Notes: generated by a model not told the origin, from the letters alone. A stretch of DNA of 43,681 nt from Ligilactobacillus pobuzihii E100301 = KCTC 13174 (GCF_000349725.1 NZ_KB714702.1:9510-53190); one strand, 5' to 3'. Counted from the first letter of the stretch, positions 32,990 through 42,690 are shown. Numbers and translations are program-made.

Positions 32990-33418
32990 TCACTCCTCGA
33001 TGTTTTTAGCAATGTTTTCAGCAATCTCTTGTAGCTGTTCGTTGCTATATTTATCTGAATTATCGGTAAAATGCATACTGAAGCCATCTTGGTCACTGTA
33101 ACGAGGCACTAAGTGAATATGTGAGTGGAAGACCGACTGGTATGCCACCTTACCATTGTTGTTTAAGATATTCAGTCCGGCAATGTCTTTATTTGAATCA
33201 CGTATTGCGCGCGCGATCTTAGGGATCCGTGAAAAAACAGCAGTTGCTAAGTCAGGATCGTATGCAAAAATATCTTTTACATGCTTGTTAGGCACGACCA
33301 AAGTATGTCCCGGGGTAACCTGCGATAAGTCTAGGAATGCAGTTACAATGTCGTCTTGGTACACTTTAGTACTAGGGATATCTCCATTAATAATTTTACA
33401 AAAAACACAATCTTCCAT
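32990..33418 (-). CDS. hit: HIT family nucleotide hydrolase/transferase
   Basis: The 142-residue protein has CVFCKIINGDIPSTKVY at the start (two cysteines of a possible zinc site), PGHTLVVPNKHV and the histidine triad HSHIHLVPR near residue 96, which acts on nucleoside phosphoramidates and dinucleotides. I place the start at ATG 33418 after GAAAGAAGGTCTCAATTAC; an in-frame TTG at 33439 precedes this ribosome binding site. It is divergent from ecsA, the same arrangement as in Bacillus. Confidence 0.93.
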   Translation of the reverse strand: MEDCVFCKIINGDIPSTKVYQDDIVTAFLDLSQVTPGHTLVVPNKHVKDIFAYDPDLATAVFSRIPKIARAIRDSNKDIAGLNILNNNGKVAYQSVFHSHIHLVPRYSDQDGFSMHFTDNSDKYSNEQLQEIAENIAKNIEE

Positions 33419-33439
33419 GTAATTGAGACCTTCTTTCAA

Positions 33440-33732
33440 TGTATAGTATTAGTATTAAGTCCAGTATACACTACATCAGATTATTTTTAAGCCGTTGGAG
33501 GTCTAAAAATCTAATGTTATAATTCAACTATGATAACATGATGAATTACAACTTAAAGATAAGAAGTCAATTTGAGCCCATCTGCTATGACTTCTAAGTT
33601 AAGTGTGGTACTTTGTTAAATTAGTTAGTAAACATAAAGTACTAAAAGTGATCAGGAAATGTCAATTAAAATAACGACCATCGTTAAAATGCTGTTGGTA
33701 TTTTAAGGTGGTGTCATGAGAGGAAGAAAAGA
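33440..33732. promoter_or_regulatory. Divergent intergenic region hit/ecsA with tandem inverted repeats
   Basis: No gene is visible. Three inverted repeats lie in a row on the ecsA side: AGAAGTCA (33562-33569) with TGACTTCT (33588-33595), flanked by AACTT/AAGTT; GTACTTT (33608-33614) with AAAGTAC (33636-33642); and TAACGA (33672-33677) with TCGTTA (33681-33686). They could be leader structures of ecsAB or protein sites. Confidence 0.45.
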
Positions 33733-34458
33733 ATGGCTTTAGAAGTGAATAATTTGGTAGGGGGATATTCGTCGATTTCTGTGTTAAAAGATATTTCATT
33801 TAAAGTCCCTAGCAATTCATTAGTGGGTCTGATCGGTCTAAACGGCGCTGGTAAATCGACGACGATCAATCATATTATTGGTTTATTAAAGCCGATGAAG
33901 GGGTCAATTGTTTTAAATGGGGTTTCTTTACAAGAAGATGCTGGTAGCTACAAGGAAAAAATTGCTTATATACCTGAAATACCGGTCTTATATGAAGAAT
34001 TAACTTTAAAAGAACATATTGAGCTGACTATGATGGCTTATCAGTTAGATAAAAAAGTTGCCTGGGAAAAAGCCGATCGTTATCTTAAGATATTCAGGTT
34101 GGATAATAAATTAGATTGGTTTCCGATCAATTTTTCCAAAGGGATGAAACAAAAAGTAATGATCGTATGTGCGCTTTTGCCAGATGTTGACTTATTATTA
34201 GTGGATGAGCCGTTTTTAGGTTTAGATCCGCTGGCTACCAGAGACCTACTAAATCTGTTAGATGAAGAAAAAAGGGCAGGGACTGCGATTTTAATGTCAA
34301 CACATGTTTTAACTACAGCCCAAGAAGTATGTGATAGTTTTGTGATGATCGATGAAGGCCAGATGTTAGCGTCAGGTACGTTGAGCGATCTGCAAGCACA
34401 AAGTAATCAGCCAAAATCTTCATTGTCCGATATTTATTTGAACATGACGGATAAGTGA
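33733..34458 (+). CDS. ecsA: ABC transporter ATP-binding protein EcsA
   Basis: The 241-residue ATPase has Walker A GLNGAGKST (~35-43), a degenerate signature FSKGMKQKV (~136), Walker B LLLVDEP with the catalytic Glu (~155-161) and the H-loop STHVL. With EcsB it forms the EcsAB transporter, implicated in Bacillus and lactic acid bacteria in peptide handling by the site-2 protease RasP and in protein secretion. The ATG follows GAGAGGAAGAAAAG. The ecsB gene starts ten bases after its stop. Confidence 0.93.
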   Translation: MALEVNNLVGGYSSISVLKDISFKVPSNSLVGLIGLNGAGKSTTINHIIGLLKPMKGSIVLNGVSLQEDAGSYKEKIAYIPEIPVLYEELTLKEHIELTMMAYQLDKKVAWEKADRYLKIFRLDNKLDWFPINFSKGMKQKVMIVCALLPDVDLLLVDEPFLGLDPLATRDLLNLLDEEKRAGTAILMSTHVLTTAQEVCDSFVMIDEGQMLASGTLSDLQAQSNQPKSSLSDIYLNMTDK

Positions 34459-34468
34459 GGCGGTAATT

Positions 34469-35689
34469 ATGAATGAGATTTGGAAAAACAGACGTAGTTC
34501 ATACCAGAAGATGTTACTAAAATATTTGCGCTATGTATTTAATGATCATTTTGTAATAGCACTATTGTTTTTATTCGGTGCTTTTGGATTGTCGTACTCT
34601 AATTTTTTAAAGTCTTTATCTGGTAGTGAAAATATGTGGTGGGCGCAGCCAGCTGTAATTTTGTTCTTGTTATTTATTTTACACACCAATCAAATTGCAA
34701 CTTTTTTGCAAGAGCCAGATAAAGTCTTCTTGTTACCTCAAGAACACCAGATCAGAGGTTATCTAAAAAGTTCATGGTCATATAGTACTTTAGTCGCATT
34801 GACTGTCCAAGTGGCGTGCTATTTATTGCTGACACCGTTTTTATTATTTGCTGCAAAGATGAGTGGTTTAAACATAATTTTACTGGCTTTAACTCAGTTA
34901 GTTTTGACTGTGAACCGGACAGAGTCACAGATCACAGCTCTATTTTTGCCACAGAAACGTAGTGCTAAATTCGAAGCAGTATATTCTTGGTTGTTACCAG
35001 CGGTAGTTTTGATAGTTAGTGTATATTTGCCAACTTATATTGGCGCGATCATCGCTATTTTGATGTTAGTAATTATTAGTGAACATGATCGAAAACAACT
35101 GCCTGGTGCAATTTTTGACTGGCGGTATGCGATCGATCAAGAAGCAGCGCGTTTGGCGCGTTTATATCGCTTCTTTAACATGTTTACAGATGTGCGGACT
35201 GTTACGCCTAAACCGAAGAGAAGGCTCTATTTGGACCGCTTTTTACCCCAATACAGCACTGACTCTGAAGGATTTTTCAAGTATTTATTTTGGCGTGCTT
35301 TTGTCCGCAGCGGTGAATATAGCAATCTGTATTTACGCCTGACTCTTTTGTGTTTTATTATCTTGTTTTTTATTCACAATTTCTGGGGTGCTTTGTTGAT
35401 CGCAGCTGTTTTTATTTATTTACTAGGCTTTCAGTTGATGCCTATTTTTGTCGTGTACGATGAAATTGTATTTATGCACACTTATCCTATAAATATACAA
35501 AAAAAGTTTATTGCATTTTCTAAAGTACTGTTTTCTCTACTTTTTGTTAGTGCGATGTTATTTTTTGTACCGATCGCTATTCAAGGTCCAGGATTGGTAA
35601 AAGTCTTATCTGCCTTGACTTTGTTAGTCGCTGAAAGCATCTTGATTGCAAGAATATACAGTAAAACGCGCCTTAGTAAAATGTCTTGA
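34469..35689 (+). CDS. ecsB: ABC transporter permease EcsB
   Basis: A 406-residue membrane protein with about eight to ten hydrophobic segments in two blocks (residues ~25-210 and ~290-400) and a basic cytoplasmic stretch between them (RRLYLDRFLPQYS). This layout, the length and the position after ecsA identify the EcsB family. It starts with ATG after GAGGCGGTAATT. Its role follows from EcsA: permease of a peptide-related exporter. Confidence 0.9.
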   Translation: MNEIWKNRRSSYQKMLLKYLRYVFNDHFVIALLFLFGAFGLSYSNFLKSLSGSENMWWAQPAVILFLLFILHTNQIATFLQEPDKVFLLPQEHQIRGYLKSSWSYSTLVALTVQVACYLLLTPFLLFAAKMSGLNIILLALTQLVLTVNRTESQITALFLPQKRSAKFEAVYSWLLPAVVLIVSVYLPTYIGAIIAILMLVIISEHDRKQLPGAIFDWRYAIDQEAARLARLYRFFNMFTDVRTVTPKPKRRLYLDRFLPQYSTDSEGFFKYLFWRAFVRSGEYSNLYLRLTLLCFIILFFIHNFWGALLIAAVFIYLLGFQLMPIFVVYDEIVFMHTYPINIQKKFIAFSKVLFSLLFVSAMLFFVPIAIQGPGLVKVLSALTLLVAESILIARIYSKTRLSKMS

Positions 35690-35780
35690 CAGCGACGAAG
35701 TGAATTTGTAGACTTTATATAGTGATTGATTCTTAGAACAAGGATCGATAATTTCGAACTGAAAAAGGAGCGTTGCCAAG

Positions 35781-36575
35781 ATGGATCTCGATTTAGAGAA
35801 TGGCTGGCAGGTGCTCCCAATCGGTGGCGATACTGGGACAGCGTATATGGGAATCAAGCAAAAAGAGAAAGTCTTTTTGAAACGAAATCCATCACCATTT
35901 CTAGCGGCACTTTCACTAGAAGAGATCACACCTAAGTTGATCTGGTCAAAACGGATGCACACAGGCGATACTTTGACAGCACAGCAATGGATGAATGGTC
36001 GGTGTTTGGAACGCAACGAAATGCGTTCCAAGCAGGTGGTTTCTTTGATCCATCGCATTCATCATTCAGATCTTTTAAAGAAAATGCTGCAAAAAGTTGG
36101 TGGTGTACATTACACCCCTGAAAATTTTTTGACACTGTATTATCGGGGGAATTCTTCGGATCTTCTAGCACATCCGTTATTGCATAAATGTGCTAAGTTC
36201 CTTGAAAGTCATTTACCCGCATATGATACAAAAGATTATGAAGTCTCTCATGGCAACTTGAAATGTGAGAACTTTTTGTTGTCAGATTCGGGCCAGCTTT
36301 ATCTTGTTGACTGGGAATCAGTGATGTTTGCTGACCCAGCAAAGGATCTTAGCATGATAATGTGCCGCTATGTCCCACGCGCAGATTGGAAGCAATGGTT
36401 AGAAAGCTATTTTGGAAAACAATTACCAGAGGCAATGGAGTTTCGTATTCAATGGTATACATTGATGAATCTCCTTTTGGATACAAAGTCAAACTATCGG
36501 CGTGGTCGTTTCCATGAAATGAACCAAGACATATTAAAAATAGAAAAGACATTTGAAATTTTTGAAAAGTTTTAA
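35781..36575 (+). CDS. ytmP: Phosphotransferase family protein YtmP-like
   Basis: The 264-residue protein has the aminoglycoside phosphotransferase/choline kinase fold: an N-terminal lobe with a lysine strand (KVFLKRNPSPF), and C-lobe motifs SHGNLKCENFLL (~154) and YLVDWESVMFADP (~174). In active members of the superfamily the first motif is HxDxxxxN; here the residue in the catalytic base position is Asn, while the metal-binding Asp of VDWE is kept. The gene precedes trmB, as ytmP does in Bacillus. The ATG follows AAAAAGGAGCGTTGCCAAG. Substrate unknown. Confidence 0.85.
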   Translation: MDLDLENGWQVLPIGGDTGTAYMGIKQKEKVFLKRNPSPFLAALSLEEITPKLIWSKRMHTGDTLTAQQWMNGRCLERNEMRSKQVVSLIHRIHHSDLLKKMLQKVGGVHYTPENFLTLYYRGNSSDLLAHPLLHKCAKFLESHLPAYDTKDYEVSHGNLKCENFLLSDSGQLYLVDWESVMFADPAKDLSMIMCRYVPRADWKQWLESYFGKQLPEAMEFRIQWYTLMNLLLDTKSNYRRGRFHEMNQDILKIEKTFEIFEKF

Positions 36576-36669
36576 GTTTAAGTAAGATGCATTTATTATT
36601 GATGATGTTTTATCCTTTCGCTTGGTTGCGATAAGGCATAAGCATGATTTGTTTATTGATTGAAATTAA

Positions 36670-36706
36670 GGTCCCTTAGGGAGATATACCCCGAGGGATT
36701 TTTTTG
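36670..36706 (+). terminator. Terminator after ytmP
   Basis: GTCCCTTAGGG pairs with CCCCGAGGGAT around a short loop, followed by TTTTTTT. It lies about 95 bases after the stop. Confidence 0.75.
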
Positions 36707-36801
36707 CGGTATGACCAACTGTTGTTGGAGTAAAATTTTTAATTAAACTAAAAACAATTTAAAAAGATGCTTGCAAGTTTAACAATCAGACGGAGGATAA
36801 G

Positions 36802-37446
36802 ATGAGATTAAAAAATAAACCTTGGGCTTTACCATTGATCGAAGCTAACCCACAATATGTTGTAACAGAGCCAGCAAAACTGCGTGGCAAATGGGATGAA
36901 CGCTTCACGACAAAGCAGCCACTACTAATTGAGATCGGAATGGGGAAAGGTCGATTTATTACTGAAATGGCACGTCGTGATCCAAAACATAATTATGTTG
37001 GAATCGAAGTACAAACAACTGCGACTGGGATCGCATTAAAAAAACAACTAGAGCTAAAATTGCCTAATTTGCAATTAGTGAGTGGTGATGGCAATGATTT
37101 AACAGAAATGTTTGCACCTGCTGAAGTGGCTGGGATCTTTTTAAACTTTTCGGATCCGTGGCCAAAAAAACGCCATGCAAAACGACGCTTGACATATCAA
37201 ACTTTTTTGAAACAATATCAGCAGGTTATGCAAAAAGATGGTACTTTGGAATTTAAGACCGATAATCGCGGATTATTTGAATATTCTTTGACATCAATGA
37301 ATAACTATGGAATGGTCTTTGACCAAGTATGGTTAGATTTGCACGATTCGCCAGAAGCAGTTGATAACGTAATGACTGAGTATGAAGAAAAATTCAGCCA
37401 AAAAGGGCAACCGATCTTTAAATTAGCTGCCCATTTTACGTCCTAA
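36802..37446 (+). CDS. trmB: tRNA (guanine-N7-)-methyltransferase
   Basis: Methylates G46 of tRNA to m7G with S-adenosylmethionine. The 214-residue protein has [15 protein letters not shown] (~47-61, AdoMet loop), VGIEVQ, and the family signature [15 protein letters not shown] (~117-131) containing the catalytic Asp. N-terminal MRLKNKPWA and the length match TrmB. The ATG follows ACGGAGGATAAG. Confidence 0.96.
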   Translation: MRLKNKPWALPLIEANPQYVVTEPAKLRGKWDERFTTKQPLLIEIGMGKGRFITEMARRDPKHNYVGIEVQTTATGIALKKQLELKLPNLQLVSGDGNDLTEMFAPAEVAGIFLNFSDPWPKKRHAKRRLTYQTFLKQYQQVMQKDGTLEFKTDNRGLFEYSLTSMNNYGMVFDQVWLDLHDSPEAVDNVMTEYEEKFSQKGQPIFKLAAHFTS

Positions 37447-37602
37447 TTATTTTGAAGATAGAATGAAAAATTAAAGAAAAATCAAATATAGAAGAAGATA
37501 AACATTATAATATGAAATTGTGACCAAATATATTATAATTATATTGTTATGCGCTATTTAGTGATATAAGTTGAATTAGTAAATAGAAGGGGGACCTTGA
37601 TC

Positions 37603-37923
37603 ATGGAAATGTTACCTAAAATGAATTTACAAGAATTAGAAGAAAAATTGACAAATGGCAAATATGTGCTGTTCTTTACAGCAGATTGGTGTCCTGATTG
37701 TCGGTTTATTAAACCAGCTATGCCAGAAATTGAAAAAGATTTCTCTGATTATACGTTTATCCAAGTTGATCGTGATGAAAATATCGACCTCTGCCAAGAA
37801 ATGACAGTAATGGGTATTCCAAGTTTTATCGTCTACGAAAAAGGTGAGGAAACAGCTCGTTTTGTCAATAAAGATCGCAAAACTAAAGAAGAAGTTGAAG
37901 ACTTTTTAACTGCTGCTAAGTAA
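37603..37923 (+). CDS. ytpP: Thioredoxin-like protein YtpP
   Basis: The 106-residue protein has the thioredoxin fold with the redox motif ADWCPDCRFIKP (CPDC) and the cis-proline region MGIPSFIVYEKG. The CPDC centre differs from the CGPC of housekeeping thioredoxin; it may assist disulfide or thiol repair (in some firmicutes related proteins debacillithiolate others). I place the start at ATG 37603, nine bases after AAGGGGG; an in-frame TTG six bases earlier is less well spaced. Same gene order as Bacillus ytpP-ytpR. Confidence 0.9.
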   Translation: MEMLPKMNLQELEEKLTNGKYVLFFTADWCPDCRFIKPAMPEIEKDFSDYTFIQVDRDENIDLCQEMTVMGIPSFIVYEKGEETARFVNKDRKTKEEVEDFLTAAK

Positions 37924-37955
37924 TTTGTTGAGATAAGGGAGATAGAATTTCGATT

Positions 37956-38598
37956 ATGCTGATTGCAAGCTATAATTTTTCACAAACTGGGGATGTCTTA
38001 ATGGTTGTTTTAAATCAGGACACTACCTCAGAAATGCACGAAAAAAAAAAGTGATATTGTACGAATTTATGATGAAAAAACTGATCAAACACTAGGCTTT
38101 AATTTCTTTCAGGTTTCGACTTATGTCTCGGACTTGAATGCTAATGGCCAAGTTAAGTTAACTACAAAACAAGTAGCGCAGTTAAATCAAGCACTTTCTG
38201 CAGCAGGCTTTAAACCTGAACTTGTTGTAGACGATAAGCCTGGCTTTGTTGTGGGCTACGTGGAAGAAATGGCTGAGCATCCTGATTCAGATCATTTGCA
38301 TATTTTAAAGGTATTGGTGGACAATGACGAACATTTGCAGATCGTATGTGGTGCACCTAATATTGCTGCTGGGCAAACAGTTGTGATCGCTAAGGTGGGT
38401 GCAATGATGCCAAATGGTGCGATTATCTGGCCAGGTAAGTTACGTGGAAAAGATAGTTTTGGGATGGTTTGCTCTGCGCGTGAGTTAGGCTTGCCAAATG
38501 CGCCTCAAAAACGCGGTATTCTTGAATTACCTGTTTCTGAATATCAAGTAGGGCAACCGTTTGATTTTAAGCAAGCTGCCAGCTTGTTTGCAAAGTAG
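37956..38598 (+). pseudogene. ytpR: tRNA-binding domain protein YtpR, frameshifted at a 10-A run
   Basis: From ATG 37956 the frame reads MLIASYNFSQTGDVLMVVLN and stops at TGA after the run of ten A at 38041-38050. Removing one A restores a single frame of about 213 residues, continuing SDIVRIYDEKTDQTLGFNFF and then into the C-terminal EMAP/tRNA-binding domain (GFVVGYVEEMAEHPDSDHLH, then QIVCGAPNIAAGQTVVIAKV and MVCSARELGLP). This is the YtpR family, which resembles the N-terminal domain of PheT. Either the frame is restored by slippage on the A-run, or the gene is recently broken, or the base count is a sequencing error. Without repair only an N-terminally cut protein could be made. Confidence 0.85.
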
Positions 38599-38680
38599 TA
38601 AAAGTTTGTAATAGCCGGGTAGGGAGCGTTAAGTTTAGGAGCAAACTACTCGATTTTTTTATTGATTGGAAGATAGTCTT

Positions 38681-41176
38681 ATGAATCATTATGATGGTCC
38701 AGCTTTTTACCGGCTTAAAAGCTTGCAAAAAAACAAAGCGACCTTATCTAAAAAAGTAAATAGAAAAAAAGATATCAGTGTTCATAAGTCTGATCAGGTC
38801 ACCAGACAAAAAGAACGGACAAAAAAAGACTTTGATGCAAGACAAGGCATTAGTTCACGCCCATTTCGTCCGTCTTATGTTCCGCCGTCCCTCTTGAATT
38901 TGGTTCGTTTTGATCCATCTGCTAAAGTGGTGGTTTCATATGAACGGTTATGTCAGGAATTACACAAAGAAGTGGATGACTATTACTGGTTAGATTTTGA
39001 AACAGAAACCGACCTTGATGAGGTTGATCTGACTATACCAGCTGTTGATCATGCTAATGATCAAGTTGACCAAGTTGAAGAAATACCCGAAACTGATCAA
39101 CCGGATCAAGAAGAAGTTGCTGATGATACATTAAATACAGAAACCTTCCTACCTTCAAGTCAACTAGAAATAGCTGAAAACGCTACGGATTCAGCGCAGT
39201 CGGAATTAGAAAAACAGAAACAAACATTAGTTCAAGGTACTGCACTAAAAGCTATGACCACAGACCAGTCAGGCACTCAAATGACTGATCAAACTGAAAT
39301 TGAACACGAAAAAGCGCCAGTTCATCTTACTCAAAGTTTTTCAGATAGCACTTTAGATGATGACGAGCGGATTAGTGGAGCAAATATTTCAAACGATGAT
39401 CCGAGCGAAAAAACTGCAACGCAAAATGCAACTCAAAAACAAAAAAATTTGGCATCTGTTTTTGATGAATCAACTAATAACGATAGCATTATAGAAACAG
39501 ATGATTCGGTAGATGAACCTGAGGAAGTTGCAAAAAAGGACGAAGAGCATTTTGAAAGTAAAGAATTTAAGGTTGAAAAAAATAGTGTAGATCAATCTTC
39601 ACAGAATACAGAAAATTTGCCACAAAATTCACGTGCTTTGAATCGCTCTTTAGCTGATATTATCGATTTTGAACAAAACGACCAACGTGATCTTTCTTTA
39701 TTTAAAGAAAAAAATCAGACTCAAGATGGGACAGACGGCGAAGCTTTAACAGAGAAAAATACTTATCAATTTCCAGACATATCTTTGTTGCCTGAACCAG
39801 TGGTCGAAGACGATCCGCAAATGGATGAATGGGTTTTGTCAGAAGCTGATGTTTTAAATGAAACTTTACAAGCTTTTCATGTTGATGGAACGGTCAAAGA
39901 TTGGACGGTCGGTCCGACAGTGACACAATTTGAGATCACTTTAGGCCGCGGAGTAAAAGTCAATAAAGTTACTAATTTGACGGATGACTTGAAACTAGCC
40001 TTAGCAGCCAAAGATATTCGAATCGAAGCGCCGATCCCGGGTAAAAGTAGTATAGGAATCGAGATACCAAATAAGAAATCTCGTCCGGTAATGCTGCGGG
40101 AAGTTTTGCAGTCTAGCGCGTTTCAATCGGCACGTTCACCATTGACAGTCGCTTTAGGTGTCGATCTTTTTGGTAAGCCACAGGTTACTAATTTGAAAAA
40201 AATGCCACACGGCCTGATCGCTGGTGCGACTGGTTCTGGTAAATCAGTCTTTATCAATAGCTTGTTAGTTTCGATCCTTTATAAGGCTAAGCCATCTGAA
40301 GTTAAACTGTTGTTGATCGATCCCAAAGCAGTTGAAATGGCACCATATCAAAATATTCCGCATCTCTTAGCGCCAGTTGTTTCTGATCCTAAGTCAGCTG
40401 CGGCAGCTCTAAAATGGGTCGTAAAAGAAATGGATGAACGATATGAACGTTTAGCCGCAAGTGGAGCGCGTAACATTGATAGTTTTAATGAAAAAGCGGT
40501 GGCTGCTGGAGACTTTGGATTAAAAATGCCATATATCGTGATCGTGATCGATGAGTTAGCTGACTTGATGATGGTTGCTGCTTCTGAGGTTCAAGATTAT
40601 ATCGCACGTATCACGGCCAAGGCACGCGCTGCAGGGATTCACTTGTTGATTGCTACACAGCGCCCAAGTGTCGATGTTGTGACCGGAACTATCAAGAATA
40701 ATATTCCGACACGTGTGGCCTTTATGGTCGCCAGTCAGGTCGATTCACGTACGATCTTGGATTCCTCCGGAGCTGAACGCCTATTAGGTAAGGGTGATAT
40801 GCTTTATCTTGGTAATGGTGCTGGTCAACCAATTCGTTTGCAAGGAACATTTATTGACGAAGAGGTCGATCGTATCACTGATTTCGTACGTACTCAGGGT
40901 CAGCCAGAATTTGCTTTTGACCCGGATGGCCTTAAAGAAAAAGCAATCGAATCAGAGAATGAAGACGAGTTGATGCCACAAGTCTTAGATTACATTGTTA
41001 ATGAAGAGGCGATCTCGACTTCTAAATTACAACGAGTCTTTTCTGTAGGCTATAATCGTGCTGCAAGTATTGTTGAAGACCTTGAAGCTAAAAGATATAT
41101 TTCTGAAGCAAAAGGCTCAAAACCGCGGGACGTCTTTTTGACTCCAGAAGGATTGGCTAAATTAAGAGAAAGTTAA
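38681..41176 (+). CDS. sftA: DNA translocase SftA/YtpS (soluble FtsK-type)
   Basis: A DNA pump that moves chromosome ends away from the closing division septum. The 831-residue protein lacks the N-terminal membrane segments of SpoIIIE/FtsK, the mark of SftA. Residues ~1-380 are a charged, Gln/Asp/Glu-rich, low-complexity linker. The motor has GATGSGKSV (Walker A, ~515-523), VIVIDELADLMMV (Walker B) and RPSVDVVTGTIKNNIP. The last ~65 residues are the DNA-reading gamma winged helix (STSKLQRVFSVGYNRAA). I place the start at ATG 38681 after GGAAGATAGTCTT; an in-frame TTG 15 bases earlier overlaps that site. It precedes murC, as ytpS does in Bacillus. Confidence 0.93.
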   Translation: MNHYDGPAFYRLKSLQKNKATLSKKVNRKKDISVHKSDQVTRQKERTKKDFDARQGISSRPFRPSYVPPSLLNLVRFDPSAKVVVSYERLCQELHKEVDDYYWLDFETETDLDEVDLTIPAVDHANDQVDQVEEIPETDQPDQEEVADDTLNTETFLPSSQLEIAENATDSAQSELEKQKQTLVQGTALKAMTTDQSGTQMTDQTEIEHEKAPVHLTQSFSDSTLDDDERISGANISNDDPSEKTATQNATQKQKNLASVFDESTNNDSIIETDDSVDEPEEVAKKDEEHFESKEFKVEKNSVDQSSQNTENLPQNSRALNRSLADIIDFEQNDQRDLSLFKEKNQTQDGTDGEALTEKNTYQFPDISLLPEPVVEDDPQMDEWVLSEADVLNETLQAFHVDGTVKDWTVGPTVTQFEITLGRGVKVNKVTNLTDDLKLALAAKDIRIEAPIPGKSSIGIEIPNKKSRPVMLREVLQSSAFQSARSPLTVALGVDLFGKPQVTNLKKMPHGLIAGATGSGKSVFINSLLVSILYKAKPSEVKLLLIDPKAVEMAPYQNIPHLLAPVVSDPKSAAAALKWVVKEMDERYERLAASGARNIDSFNEKAVAAGDFGLKMPYIVIVIDELADLMMVAASEVQDYIARITAKARAAGIHLLIATQRPSVDVVTGTIKNNIPTRVAFMVASQVDSRTILDSSGAERLLGKGDMLYLGNGAGQPIRLQGTFIDEEVDRITDFVRTQGQPEFAFDPDGLKEKAIESENEDELMPQVLDYIVNEEAISTSKLQRVFSVGYNRAASIVEDLEAKRYISEAKGSKPRDVFLTPEGLAKLRES

Positions 41177-41262
41177 GTTGTTTGAAATATCAAAGTTAGA
41201 TACAATTCTTAGTGAATATGGTAGACTAATAAAAGTGGAGAATAGAAAAGAGGATATTTGTA

Positions 41263-42594
41263 ATGAATATGGATACTACCTATTTTTTCGTTGGTATTAA
41301 AGGTACTGGTATGAGTGCTTTAGCCTTGATCTTACATGATAAGGGTTGCAAAGTCCTTGGGTCAGACATTGATAAATACACCTTTACTCAACGGGGATTA
41401 GAACAAGAGGGAATTGAGATCCTATCTTTTGATAGTGAAAATATTCAACCTGGTATGACGGTCGTTGCTGGCAATGCTTTTGATGACCAACAAGTTGAAA
41501 TAGCACAAGCAAAAAAAATTGGATTAGAAGTCTTGACTTATCCAGAAGTCGTAGAAATGTTGGTCACTGAAACTACGGGGGTCGCAGTGGCAGGTGCTCA
41601 CGGTAAAACGAGCACAACTGGGCTATTATCGCATGTTTTAAGTAGTGTTGCACCAACTAGTTTCTTAGTTGGTGATGGTACAGGTAAAGGCACTCCAGAC
41701 GCACGTTTTTTTGTGTTTGAGGCCGACGAATACCGGCGCCATTTTGTCGCTTACCATCCAGACTATACGATCATGACCAATATTGATTTTGATCATCCGG
41801 ACTATTTTACAGGCATTGATGATGTTTGTCAGGCTTTTCAGACATTAGCCGATCAAACAAATAAAGCAATTTTTGCCTGGGGTGGAGATGAAAATTTACG
41901 TAAGATCCACTCAGATCTACCGGTTTATTTTTATGGGACTGAAGATGATAATGATTTTCAGGCTAAAAATATTAAGCGTTCGACTAGTGGTTCTACTTTT
42001 GATGTTTATTTCAAGGGCCAATCATTAGGAACCTATGAAACTCATATGTTTGGCGAACACAATATTTTAAATAGTTTAGCAGTGATCGCTGTTTCATATA
42101 TCGAATCGATCGATCAGCACGAGGTTCAAAAGCATTTGTTGACCTTTAAGGGTGTTAAGCGCCGCTTTACTGAAAAAAAGGTAGAGGATATGATCATCAT
42201 TGATGATTATGCGCACCATCCACACGAAATTAAGGCTACGATCGATGCAGCACGACAACAGTATCCTGATAAGGAGATCATTGCAGTTTTTCAGCCGCAT
42301 ACATTTAGTCGTACGATCGCATTAATGGATGAATTTGCTGAAACACTAAATTTAGCTGATAAAGTTTATTTAACTGAGATATTTAGTTCTATTCGTGAAA
42401 AGGCGGGAAATGTGACTGCTGCAGATCTTGGACAAAAAATCACTAAGGGTGGAGAGATCTTAAGTGTCGAAAATATGTCACCACTGTTAGATTTTCACGA
42501 CGGCGTGGTTGTTTTCATGGGCGCAGGCGATATTCAAAAATATGAAATGTCTTATGAACGCTTATTAAGTGAAGTTAAATTACGCAAAAATTGA
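41263..42594 (+). CDS. murC: UDP-N-acetylmuramate-L-alanine ligase
   Basis: Adds L-alanine to UDP-MurNAc, the first peptide step of peptidoglycan precursor synthesis, in the cytoplasm. The 443-residue protein has the Rossmann start [13 protein letters not shown] (~8-20), the Mur ligase ATP loop [10 protein letters not shown] (~112), FEADEY and the C-terminal [10 protein letters not shown] (~307). The ATG lies after GAGGATATTTGTA. A dispersed repeat with a T-run after the stop acts as its probable terminator. Confidence 0.97.
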   Translation: MNMDTTYFFVGIKGTGMSALALILHDKGCKVLGSDIDKYTFTQRGLEQEGIEILSFDSENIQPGMTVVAGNAFDDQQVEIAQAKKIGLEVLTYPEVVEMLVTETTGVAVAGAHGKTSTTGLLSHVLSSVAPTSFLVGDGTGKGTPDARFFVFEADEYRRHFVAYHPDYTIMTNIDFDHPDYFTGIDDVCQAFQTLADQTNKAIFAWGGDENLRKIHSDLPVYFYGTEDDNDFQAKNIKRSTSGSTFDVYFKGQSLGTYETHMFGEHNILNSLAVIAVSYIESIDQHEVQKHLLTFKGVKRRFTEKKVEDMIIIDDYAHHPHEIKATIDAARQQYPDKEIIAVFQPHTFSRTIALMDEFAETLNLADKVYLTEIFSSIREKAGNVTAADLGQKITKGGEILSVENMSPLLDFHDGVVVFMGAGDIQKYEMSYERLLSEVKLRKN

Positions 42595-42600
42595 TTTTAT

Positions 42601-42690
42601 AAGAGTGAAACATAAAGATGCTTCGGTTTTTTGGGGCATGTCTAAGAGCCGTCGACCTATCCCATAAGTGGTTAGATCGCCGGTTTTTTT
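42601..42690. repeat. Dispersed intergenic hairpin repeat, copy 4 (short form, opposite orientation)
   Basis: Begins GTGAAACATAAAGATGCTTC, which matches the reverse complement of the right end of copy 2, and ends with hairpin 1 (GCCGTCGACCTA with TAGATCGCCGGT) and seven T. It therefore lies in reverse orientation relative to copies 2 and 3. It also serves as terminator of murC. Confidence 0.7.
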
